Source: Tamarix chinensis
Lineage: Eukaryota > Streptophyta > Magnoliopsida > Caryophyllales > Tamaricaceae
Assembly: GCA_030549775.1 (NCBI GenBank)
Contig: CM060174.1
Coordinates: forward strand, 15,797,193 to 15,861,192
Length of the DNA: 64,000 nucleotides
Reading direction: 5' to 3'
The notes below the pieces were generated by a model. It ran no database searches and was not told the DNA's origin. It was given only the letters and a program-made list of their open reading frames with translations. The translations under genes and the position numbers were made by a program. Below, in pieces: positions 24,760 to 35,232 of the stretch. The number at the start of each line of letters is the position of its first letter. Positions within the stretch are counted from its first letter, which is position 1.

Positions 24760-24960
24760 TAGTATTATTATACTTATTATTATTATTATCATCATCATCG
24801 TCATTATTAATTAATACCATTTTTATTATTATCCTTTATTATCCTTATTGTTATCATGCTATCACCCCTTCCAACCCTAACCCCTATTATACTTGACTTA
24901 GAGTTAATGTCGTTACCTTTATTATTAACATTTCTAGTACTATTATTATTATTATTATTA

Positions 24961-25001
<41 letters not shown>

Positions 25002-25268
25002 CATTGTTATTATTATTATTACTATTATTGTTATTACTATTATTATTATTATCATTATTATTCTATTTCTATTAGGGTGACAAAATATGGGAGCCCTTAT
25101 ACTATTTATTCAAAATATGACTTTTATCATTACTACCTCTAGGAGTGTTTTAACTTATTGATATTACAACCATTGTATTAGTATTTTAACACTAACACCG
25201 TTATTAGACTTAATCTTAAAAACGCTAGGGTTTTATTACTTGAAACATAAGCGTCACTATTAGTAGTC

Positions 25269-25353
<85 letters not shown>
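24760..25353. repeat. TTA/ATT microsatellite zone in A3
   Basis: Two long TTA/ATT tracts, roughly 24940-25075 and 25269-25353 (about 28 pure units in the second), plus shorter TTA and ATC runs from 24760. They sit between the GC-rich island and the TGCATG-rich zone, as in A1 and A5. Confidence 0.95.
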
Positions 25354-26920
25354 CACTATTTTACTATGACTAGCGAACACTAGTATTATAAGAATGGAAC
25401 TAACGGGTCTAATAATATAAGTGTAACAATAAGTATCAAAAATAAATATATTTTGACTACTAATATTTAGTATACTAATTCTAAGGTAAAAACCCTAGTT
25501 TTTGTATAATACCCTCTTTAGTAATAAAAACCCTAATCCTAAACTAGAATAAGGGTTGATAGTACTTGCAAGGAAAACTAATACTTAGCTTTTTCCCCTT
25601 TCATAGGTAACCCCGACCAAAGCCCTAAGGAGTTAGAGGAGCGTGCTCCAAGCCCGGCGTCGCCTTAGGTAAGGACGAAGCTATGGCCTTGTGCTATGTG
25701 TGATGTAATGTGTGGGTGAATGATGAGCATGCCATGTTGATGTGTATTATGCATGTGTTATGAATAACCTGTGTTGTGTAGCGCATCGTGGATAATGAGG
25801 TATGTTGTGTGTGCCTTATATTATATGTGTATGACATGTTCCATGTTTGATGTTGATGTTGATGGCCCTTTAGGACATGCATGCTAATGCTAGGGTTTGG
25901 GGTAGCATGAAATGATAATAAAAGAACAACAGGAAAGTGGACGTTTGGGGAAGTTGCATGGGGGGACTAGACCTTGCATGGGCATGATCCTTACGTGTGA
26001 AAAGTTGATTTGGGTTGTAAGTAAGAGCTTGGGAGGGTCTTGGAATGATTGGAGGCTTAATATGAAAAATAGTACGTAAGTTGGTGCATAAGAGACCTTA
26101 TTAGGGTTTTGTGTGTAAGAGGGTGTTGGGGAGTCTGCATGGAGTGTTTAAAGTATGCATGGGAATGAATCTTACGTGAGGAATGTTGATTTAAGAAGTA
26201 AATAAGATAATGCCAAAGTTACGGGTCCATTGGAGACTTGGGTGCAAAATTTCACGTGGGTCGGTGTAAGGGTGTCTAAGGGACCCAATTAGGGTTTTTG
26301 GGAGGAAATGAGTAATTTGAAGGGTACAAGGGTAAAAATGATCACGGAAGGATGGAGTATGGGGTTGAGGGTGAGAACTCACTTGTATAAAGGATGAGTA
26401 TGGGTTTCTAAAGGAGAGGAGAGATTTGGGGTGAAAGAGGGAGGTTACTTATTGAGGAAGTAAAGTGCTAGGGTTTTGGGTGGCCAACTAGGGTTTTGTC
26501 GGTCACGCGTGAAATTGGGAGATAAAGTAATACATTTGGGGAATTTCCTAATAAAAATGAGGTGCGAGATAGAGAACAAAGCAACGTTTGGGTAAGTAAG
26601 AAAGAGTTGGGCCACATAGGTCCGATTAGGGTCTCCGAGGAGGAACCCTAGAGGGATGAGGACATGCGGAGTTGATATCATGTGTGTTGGGACGGCCTAG
26701 ATTCTTGGAGATTGTGCCTTACTATATACCACTATGCCTAAGTCTACGGGGAATGGATGTCGGGTGTGAGAAGAGGTACGAGTCTCAAAATATGAGACGG
26801 TCCCTTGGAGGGGAAAGAAGTAGAGTATCAACCGCATGCATGTCAGGGGTGTTGTGTGATTCAATAAGACACGGATAAGACACTAATAACGTAAAGTGAA
26901 AGACTATTGAGCCGAGCCCA

Positions 26921-27280
26921 ATCCGGTCCACCGGCTATAATAGTGGTCAGAGGCGTTCTGCCCTGTGCGTTTCGTTCCGGTCCACCGGCTATAATAGTGG
27001 TCAGAGGCGTTCTGCCCTGTGCGTTTCATTCCGGTCCACCGGCTATAATAGTGGTCAGAGGCGTTCTGCCCTGTGTGTTTATTTCTGGTCCACCGGCTAT
27101 AATAATGGGGGCCTCGGCTCGATAGACCCAAAGTAAATAAGTTAAACAACGGGAAAAATACTAAGTACTTACAGTGAAACACCATGTGAGGCGGGGCCAG
27201 TCCGGTCCACCGATAAGAATAGTGGTCAGAGGCGTCTTGCCCTGTTTTTTTATTTCCGGTCCACCGGTTATAATAGTGGG
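26921..27280 (+). repeat. Two CCACCGG-type repeat blocks in A3
   Basis: Block 1 has four units of GGTCCACCGGCTATAATAGT beginning at 26923, 26977, 27031 and 27085, an exact 54-bp period. Block 2 has two units (about 27196-27280). The separating sequence has TTACAGTGAAACACCATGTG. These are the least diverged copies of the array in the window. Confidence 0.95.
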
Positions 27281-27821
27281 GCTCCCGTGCTCACATGGAT
27301 TATTGAAGAATGTGTGAAATGGACTTATTATCATTAATGAGAATAAAGAATAAGTCACCAGAAAAGTATTCAGACCTTATCTTGCGGGTCATCGCATGTT
27401 GTCTATATGATTGTACTATGTGTGCTATGTGGTATGATTGTATGATTGGCCTTAGCGCACCAGCGCCCTTACTCAGTATTGGACCCGTACTGATACTACC
27501 TTGATTGAATGGGTCCTGTGATGATCCACCGATGGTGGGGAGCAGACTTCCTGTTCAGGTTTATGATCGGGTACTATCTTGGGGTGGAAGGCTTGACTTG
27601 AGTGAGTAGGCGATCAGGATACTGATCCTTTTTGGGGATTGTTTTGTTAGCTATATTTTATATTATGTTTCCCGTTTTTAAAGAAAAAAATTATTATGGG
27701 GTTGTAATCCTAAATTGTATTCAAACTTCTGTTTGACTCATATCTTATTAATGATTTATGCTAAATGTCGTCTTGCGTTTTATGATACTTCGTACTTATT
27801 GATGATCGAACTTAGCCTTAG

Positions 27822-27867
27822 TACTTAGTAGCGGAACGGTAGGAATAAACCGGTTTGGTACTAAGTG
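27822..27867 (+). other. Conserved 46-bp stem-loop, A3 copy
   Basis: Arms TACTTAGTAGCGGAACGG and CCGGTTTGGTACTAAGTG flank a 10-base loop. It lies 100 bp before the LTR 3' end. Confidence 0.75.
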
Positions 27868-27972
27868 TGGCGGTAATACACCCAAGTTTACGGTTTTAGT
27901 TCTTTCGCTTCCGCTAAACCTTTTGATTTAAACGAAATTTTTTAGTAGTAAATTTGGGGGTGTTACAGGAAT

Positions 27973-28300
27973 AGATAAATTACATTCTCCTACTCAGCTC
28001 TATAAAAGGGGTAATTTAAGTCAATAATGTTGATGAGTTGAAGATTAGTGAGTTGATCTTTAGTGTTTAGTCTTTGTTGGATAAAAAACCATGTAATGAG
28101 TTCAATATATAGTGGGGTGATGCTGATCTATATAATGTTTTATTCCATTCTACTACTTCCTCCTTCATCATCCATTTGGTAAGAAGTCTCACAAAAAGAA
28201 TTATCCGTATAAATTCCTTTATTGTCATACTTCTAGCTAATCGTGTGTCATTTTTCTCTAAATGGGAGGAGTTATTTAATTATCCATCCTAATTTCTTTG
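27973..28300 (-). pseudogene. LINE-2 zinc-finger (zf-RVT) region, part 1
   Basis: Reverse reading gives FIQQRLNTKDQL near 28040-28090 and, just before the A3 target site, ENVIYLF, resembling the W-x-x-x-x-x-RLNT(K/R)D-L ... C-x-x-C ... E-x-x-x-HLFF pattern of plant LINE C-terminal domains. The zinc-ligand cysteines are not intact. Continuation is at 23105 leftward. Confidence 0.65.
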
Positions 28301-29727
28301 AGTGTTCTTCCTCATAGATAAATAGCCTTCATCACCATGTTAGGTTCCAATGTCATACCACGCCATCTTGTATTCCCATATTTATAATTTCCCCCCTATT
28401 TGTTAGATACCAATAATACCTTAGGAAATATTTTTTTCAAGGTACCTAGTTCCATTGAATTATCATACCAAAACCTGAATCTACTATTGTCTCCAAAATT
28501 AATCCTTATGGTTGATTTCAAGAGATTATCCCACCTTCCAAGCTCCACAATATCTACCTAAGGTGTCCTACCCCTCTTTTGCTTTTAGATTTCTAGCCTT
28601 CCAATTCGATTTTAAGAGTATATGGATGTGATGACTTACTTCCATGTTGTCCCCTGTATGGTGTAGAACCCCCACCAGTAGTTAAATATTATCACATTAT
28701 TCCTCATAACCAGGTCTCCAACCCCCACACCACCTAGTCATCTAGGTTTTTGTATCATAATCTAACTTACTAGAGGCATCTTCTTTCGTCCCCTACAACC
28801 TTCTTAAAAAAGTTCCTTTAAATAGTGATATTCTCCTTTACCACTCATTTTGGTATTTAAAATAGACTCATATAATACATTGGCAAGATATTGAGAACAC
28901 TCTTGATCAACAAAAATCTTCCAGCTCTAGATAACGTCCTTACCATCTATCATTTTATTCTCTCCTTTACCTTTTCCACCATAGATTTTCAGGTCTAAGT
29001 ACACCTAAGATTTACCCCCAACAAAAGGATAAGGTATGTGATGGGTAGCTTTCTAATCTTATAGTCTTGGATATTTTCAACTTCCTTTTATCGTTCTACA
29101 TCAACTCCTAGCCTAATAAGCTCTAGCTTTGTGAAATTGATGCTAATATCTAATGTAAGAAAGAAGCACTCTAGTAGTCTTATTTAGTTTCTAACATTAT
29201 TCTATGATTCTTAACAAAATATCATTGTGTCATCCACATACTATAAGTGTGTCACCTCAAGCCTGCTACTTTCCACTTTTACACCATAAACCAACCCTTC
29301 TTTAGTGCCTCTTCGAATAAGTTGGATGAGTGCTTCCATAATTAAGACAAAGAGAAGGGGGAATATGGTATCCCTTTTTCTGAGTCCTCTTTTCATCTTA
29401 AATGGAGGGGATGGCGAACCATTTACTATTATAGAGATGTTAGACGTTGTTAGGGACTTCTTTGTACAACTTCTTAACACCACTCTAAAACCCATTATTT
29501 CCATTATTTTGTCCACAAAATTCCATCTAATACTATCATAGACCTTCTATAATTCTAACTTAATCATTAAGCCTCTTTATCCCTTTTTCTTCTTAAATCA
29601 TTGTAGAACCTCATTAGCAACTAATTTTCCATCCAATATACTTCTACCTACATTGAGAGCATATTGGGAATTAATAACTAGGCTATCAATAACCTTTTAC
29701 AATCTATCTACCATATTCTTTGAGATA

Positions 29728-29806
<79 letters not shown>

Positions 29807-29868
29807 TATCAAGCTGATGGTATAAATTAGCTTATCTCTACTGCCTCTTCTACTTTGGTTATTATTAG
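28301..29868 (-). pseudogene. LINE-2 reverse transcriptase
   Basis: Reverse translation follows the L1-type RT blocks: VISKNMVDRL near 29700, INSQYALNVGRSILDG near 29640, KVYDSIRWNFVDKIMEIMGF near 29500-29560, SPPFKMKRGLRKRD near 29370-29400, LFVLIMEALIQLI near 29330, and HL-YVDDTIF near 29230, where YVDD replaces the more common FADD of plant LINEs. Stops are frequent. Further left, weak homology to the post-RT region continues. The upstream part is cut by a (TA)n tract and by B1, and the endonuclease half was not found to the right of B1. Confidence 0.8.
29732..29804. repeat. (TA)n microsatellite inside LINE-2
   Basis: 73 bases of uninterrupted TA dinucleotide, within the LINE-2 RT N-terminal region about 65 bp from the B1 insertion. 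Confidence 0.97.
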
Positions 29869-30482
29869 TGTTGTGGATCGATACCAATTCGGAAAAATAA
29901 GATATAATTAGAATCAATTAGAACACACAAGATCTGAAAAGAGAAGAACACTAAAAAACACGGATATGGGAAACAGATGATCTTATTGATGTGAAGTAAT
30001 TGTGATTACAAAGAATCAAAGAAATTCTCACATAAATCACTCAATTCATCAAGGAATTACAATAGAACTCAATAGGAGAAGAAGACGGCGTTCGCTCTTC
30101 GATTAGGGTTCTAATCGCATGATATTTATACTATACGAAACTGTCATTAGCGAAAACCGAGGCGGAGCGAAAAATCCAAACAAACACGGACCGTGTTAAT
30201 AAACACGGTACCCCCGTGTTTATTTCTAGCTTTGACAATCTTCAGTATTTCAGCCACAACTTCTTCATCTGACCTCCGATCGAGCTGATTCTTGATGCGT
30301 TGGAAAGCTAACAGAAAGATCTACAACGTTCATGTTCATTGCATTTCCAAATTCTAATTTTTTCAATGTAAAAGATTCACATCTTTCTAGAACAGCTTAC
30401 AGTTCTACTTCAAATTTCTCCAAAACACTTCACACACCAATCCAAGCTATTCTACACACCAAATATGAGCCACAAGCTCACA
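29869..30482 (-). repeat. B1 3' LTR (614 bp)
   Basis: TGTTGTGGATCG ... AGCTCACA. It holds the palindromes AACACGGACCGTGTT (30184-30198) and AACACGGTACCCCCGTGTT (30202-30220). It lacks about 73 bp present in the other LTR, at the position of these hairpins. Confidence 0.95.
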
Positions 30483-30569
30483 TTTCTCCACCATGACGAC
30501 GTATTTAAAGTACCTAGCACCAGGAACACAAAAGACCATCTGTAAAAACCCCTAGGCCCCAAAAGGCCC

Positions 30570-33500
30570 TCATGGTACACAAATACCAACCAAGTCCGAG
30601 CAATGCTCGAACTTGCTCACTGTCAATGGCTTCGTTAGCATATCTGCTGGATTCTCAGCAGTAGCCACCTTCTCCAACACAACCTTGCCTGCAGCAATAG
30701 TACCTCGGATGAAGCGGTACCTGATATCAATGTGCTTCGTACAACGATGGAAAGAATTCTGATTCTTTGCCAAACAAATAACACTCTAGCTATCGCTACG
30801 AACAACGGGAGCACCATGACCAAATCCAAGCTCATGAACGAAACCACCAAGCCACGAAGCTTCTTGAAAAGCTTCCGTCATAGCCATATACTCAGCCTCA
30901 GTAGTGGATAACGCAGTCACATCTTGCAAAGATGACCTCTAGCTAATTGCCAAACCACCAAGACATAACACATAACCTCCAGTGGATCTCCTATTATCAA
31001 TATCTCCACCATAATCAGAGTCAACGAACCCAGTTAATGCATCAGTTGACCTCCCATACTCCAAAAAAGATGATGCAGTACCCTTCAAGTACCTCAGAAT
31101 CCACTTCACTGCTTGCCAGTGAGCCTTCCTAGGATTTGCCATATATCTGCTCACAACACTCACAGCTTGAGCAATATCCAACCTGGTACAAACCATAGCG
31201 TACATCATACATCCCACAACATTAGAGTAGGGAACTGTGGCCATAAACTCCTCCTCATCTTTAGATTTGGGGCAATCCAAAGTAGACAATCTGAAGTGAG
31301 TAGCCAAGGGAGTACTAACTGGCTTGGCATCAATCATATGAAACCTCTCCAACACCTTGTTCACATATTGCTCTTGTGACAAGTAAAGACGCTTCTGTCT
31401 GAGGTCTCGAATGATCTCCATGCCAAGGATCTTCTTCGCGGCTCCCATATCCTTCATCTCAAACTCAGTCTTCAGCATTGTTTTCACCTTGTTAACTTCA
31501 GACATATCTTTTGCTACAACAAGCATGTCATCGACATACAACAAAAGATACACCAGAGAACCATCACGAACCTGCTTCAAGTATACACATCCATCGTAAT
31601 CACTCTTGGAGAACCCATGCTCAATCATAAACTGATCAAACCTCTTGTACCATTGTCTAGGTGACTTCTTCAGACCATATAGTGACTTCTTCAATAAGCA
31701 CACATGATCTTGCTTGCCTTCAACAACAAAGCCATCTGGTTGGCGCATATAGATCTCCTCCTCGAGCTCACCATGCAAAAAAGCTGTTTTAACATCCAAT
31801 TGCTCTAACTCCATATCCTGCATAGCCACAAACGCAAGCAAAGTACGAATAGAAGAATGCCTGGCAATAGGGGAAAATACCTCGTTATAGTCTACACCAG
31901 GTATCTGACTAAACCCACGTGCAACTAAATGAGCCTTGTACCTCGGTCCCTCAACACCTGGAGTTCCCTGTTTGAACTTGTACACTCACTTGCAATCAAC
32001 TATTTTCTTCTTCCTGGGTGCCTTCACAAGTTCCCATGTCTGATTCTTCCATAGAGACTGCATCTCCTCCTCCATAGCAGCACACAGAATCAGCACTAAC
32101 AATGGCATCTGAGTATGACACTGGCTCCTGTACATCAACGACAGTCTCAGCACTAGCCAAAGCAAACCTGCTAACTCCTCAAAGCCATACCTCACAGGAG
32201 GTTTCACAACCCTCTGTGGTCTACCAGGAGCAACGCCCCTTTGCTCCACCTGATGCCTGGATCCACCCACTTCAAAAATAGTGGGTCTCATACTAGAAGA
32301 GTCTGAATGATCCAAATCAACCTCTACCTCCACCTTATCCGTAACACCATGCAAATTCTTTTGCTCCACCTCTTCAGACAATCTATCAGAAGAAGACTCA
32401 GATTTCTGGAGGAATACGAACTCATTGAAGGTAACATCCCTGCTTGTCAAAAACTTGGATGCAGCTGGATCCCATAACCTGTACCCCTTCACACCGGATG
32501 TATAGCCAAGAAAGATGCACTTCTTAGCTCTAGGCTCGAGCTTCCCATCATTCACATAAGCATAGGCAAGACATCCAAAAATATGCAAATCAGAATAATC
32601 AGCTGGTTTGCTAGACCATACCTCCTCAGGTGTCTTCAAATTAATGGAACGATTGGGTGACCTGTTCACCAGGAATGCCGCCATGTGAACTGCCTCAGCC
32701 CAAAACTCCTTGCCTAATCCAGCTTGTGATAACATACATCGAGCCTTCTCTAAAAGGGTTCTATTCATCCTCTCAGAAACCCCATTTTGCTGTGGTCTTC
32801 CAACAAAAGTCTGATGCCTAGCAATACCATGGTCCTCACAGTACTCAGTGAAACTACGTTCCACAAACTCAAGGCCATTATATGTCCTGAGACACTTCAC
32901 TTGTCTCCCAATCTGCTTCTCTAATAAAGTTTTCCAATGCTTGAAAACTTCAAAGACATCATTCTTATTTTTAATAAAATAAGTCTATACCTTCCTAGAG
33001 AAGTCATCAATAAATGTCAGTAGGTATCGTGAACCACCCTTGGAAACCACCCTTGTAGGACCCCACAAATTAGAGTGAACATAATCCAGAGGCCCCTTTG
33101 TACTATGTGTAGCCTTTGAAAAACTAACCCGCTTCTGCTTGCCAAACACACAGTACTCACAGAAATCCATAGTACCTGTACTCTTTCCATCCAACAACCC
33201 TCTCTTGGAGAGTTCAGTCAAGCCTTTGACACTCATGTGTCCAAGTCGCATATGCCAAAGTCTAGTAACATCCGAGTCAGACATACTCGATGATGTTACC
33301 GTAGTTGCTCCCTCAACAGTGGAACCAACAAGCTCATACAGTGTCCTGATCCTCTTGCCTTTCATTGCAACAAGAGACCCTCTAGTAATCCTCATCGTGC
33401 CATCCTCGATCACACAACGATATCCATTACAATCCAAAGAACTCAATGAAATCAAGTTCTTGGTCATCTTAGGGACATGTCGAACATTAGACAGTGTTCT

Positions 33501-34532
33501 GACCACACCATCATGCATCTTCACCTTCACTGTCCCAATCCCAACAACTTTGCATGCAACATCATTACCCATCAGAACTACTCCACCTCGAGTCGTCTCG
33601 TAAGTCTTGAACCAGTTCCTGTTGGGACAAATATGGTAAGAGCATCCAGAGTCCAAGATCCACTTGTCCATAATCTTGGTCTGACTATCAGTGACAGTCA
33701 ACACACTACCATCATTATCATATTGAGCTATAGCAGCATCATCCTTTGTGCCAGATGATTCACCAGGTTTATCTCCAGATATCCTATTAGGACAAAACTT
33801 CTTGATATGACCCTTCTTGTGACATCCATAGCACATGACATTCTTGGATCTATTATTCCTCGACTTCGACCTATACTTCTTCTTCTTATCACCAGAACCC
33901 CGTTCCTGAGTTCTGCCCCTAGCTACAAGTCCCTCACTATGTGAGTCACTAGAACCACCTCCAGTCAACTGATTCTCAATTAGTTCCCATTATAGCAGGG
34001 CAGTCTTGACATCATCAAGAACCAACTCATCATCCTTCCCATAAAGTATGGTCTCACAAAAATGTTTATAATCAGCAGGCAAAGAACACAATAATGTAAT
34101 AGCAAGATCTTCATCCTCCAATTTAACATCTATATTCCTCAGATCCATAATTATAGATTCAAATTCATCAAGATGAGATTTAAGGGATTGTCCCTTACCT
34201 AATTTTAACTCATGCAACTTGCTCTTCAATAACAGACGATTCGTCACCAAGTTCGTCATGTATAGAGACTCCAGCTTGAGCCATAAGGATGCCGCCGTTG
34301 TTTCTTTAGCCACCTCACGCAAGACCTCATTAGACAAACACAATTGTATGGTGGAAAGGGCCTTTTGATCTATGTCCTCGAATTTCTCATCTGTCATCGA
34401 ATCGGGCTTCTTTGATATCCCGAGTAAAGCCTTCTCCAATCCATTCTGAATTAGGATCGCCTTCATCTTCAACTTCCATAAGCCGAAGTTCACAGACCGA
34501 TCAAACTTCTCTATATCAAATCTTGTAGACAT
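30570..34532 (-). pseudogene. B1 copia gag-pol polyprotein, one frame with five stops
   Basis: Starts at the ATG at 34532 and ends at 30570; 1,320 codons, all in one frame. Domains: gag about 1-230; zinc knuckle CYGCHKKGHIKKFC about 233-246; protease with WILDSGCSYHIC (D-S-G near 293); GAG-pre-integrase LWHMRLGHMS near 424; integrase core, RT with YVDD at 999-1002, and RNase H (FVDSDYGG, EAEYMA) to NPADMLTKPL. Stops fall at codons 181 (TAA), 516 (TAG), 849 (TGA), 1198 (TAG) and 1249 (TAG). The first integrase Asp (HSDLWG in the family) is Asn at about 487, and the second (RTDNG) is Tyr at about 551; the Glu near 587 is intact with the expected 35-residue gap. No frameshift was found. The RT active site appears intact. 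Confidence 0.95.
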
Positions 34533-34550
34533 CTCGAATACGAACCCAAC

Positions 34551-34562
34551 GCTCTGATACCA
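34551..34562 (-). other. B1 primer-binding site
   Basis: TGGTATCAGAGC on the minus strand, complementary to the 3' end of plant initiator-Met tRNA, 3 bases from the 5' LTR. This sets the element orientation. Confidence 0.93.
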
Positions 34563-34565
34563 ATT

Positions 34566-35227
34566 TTTTGTGGATCAATACCAATTCGGAAAAATAAGAT
34601 CTAATTAGAATCAATTAGAACACACAAGACCTGAGAAGAGAAAAACACTCAAAAACATAGATTGGGGAAAAAGATGATCTTATTGATATGAAGTAATTGT
34701 GATTACAAAGAATCAAAGAAATTCTCACATAAATCACTCAATTCATCAAGGAATTACAATAGAACTCAATAGGAGAAGAAGACGGCGTTCGCTATTCGAT
34801 TAGGGTTCTAATCGCATGATATTTATACTATACGAAACTGTCATTAGCAAAAACCAAGGCGGAGCAAAAAATCCAAAAAAACACGGTACCCCCGTGTTTA
34901 TTTTCTATCTCTCAGCCTCTCCCGGAAAACAGAACATATTTTCCTCATGAAAAAACACGGATCGTGTTTCCAAAACACGGGTCCCCCGTGTTTATTTCCA
35001 ACTTTGACAATCTTCAGTATTTTAGATCTACAACTTCTTCATCTGACCTCCGATCGAGCTGACTCGTGATGTGTTGGAAAGCTAACAGATTCCAAATTAT
35101 AATTTCTTCAATGTAAAAGATTCACATCTTTCCATAACAGCTTACAGTTCTACTTCAAATTTCTCCAAAACACTTCACACACCAATCCAAGCTATTCTAC
35201 ACACCAAATACGAGTCACAAGCTCACA
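34566..35227 (-). repeat. B1 5' LTR (662 bp)
   Basis: Aligned end to end with 29869-30482; its inner terminus reads TT where the partner has TG. It carries an additional hairpin unit at 34880-34904 besides the pair at 34953-34995 and about 48 bp of spacer between them. It lacks about 26 bp found in the partner near 30311-30340. Confidence 0.95.
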
Positions 35228-35232
35228 ATTAG

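Larger units (their letters stand above)
23111..27967 (+). mobile_element. LTR-A copy A3: complete 4.86-kb solo LTR
   Basis: Starts TGAAATACCCCAAAATCC and ends GGGGGTGTTACA, with a perfect target duplication GGAAT (23106-23110, 27968-27972). Same layout as A1: AT-rich 23111-23420, GC- and pyrimidine-rich island 23420-24720, TATA box at 24071, TTA microsatellites (24760-25075 and 25269-25353), TGCATG-rich stretch 25680-26200, CCACCGG blocks 26921-27280, stem-loop 27822-27867. The many open frames in the island arise from composition (proline/serine/arginine strings on both strands) and are not genes. It is inserted inside the LINE-2 C-terminal domain. Confidence 0.85.
29869..35227 (-). mobile_element. 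B1: near-complete Ty1/copia retrotransposon
   Basis: LTRs at 29869-30482 and 34566-35227, perfect 5-bp target duplication ATTAG (29864-29868 and 35228-35232), primer-binding site TGGTATCAGAGC (minus strand, 34551-34562) matching initiator-Met tRNA, and polypurine tract GGTGGAGAAA (minus strand, 30483-30492) adjoining the 3' LTR. Between them one reading frame of 1,320 codons covers gag, protease, integrase, RT and RNase H in copia order. Five in-frame stops and two altered integrase residues make it non-autonomous. LTRs differ by scattered substitutions and by two indels. It is the youngest coding element in the window and is inserted in LINE-2. Confidence 0.95.

Noticed and set aside
24807..25080. 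Isoleucine/asparagine-rich open frames
   Set aside because: These are translations of the TTA/ATT microsatellite.
26907..27185. Repeat proteins with SGPPAIIVVRGVLPC units
   Set aside because: The 18-residue period is the 54-bp CCACCGG DNA repeat read in frame. Both strands are open, and other LTR-A copies with 46-49 bp spacing do not keep a frame.
33139..33758. Plus-strand open frames of 154 and 93 codons
   Set aside because: They are antisense shadows of the B1 protease and integrase.
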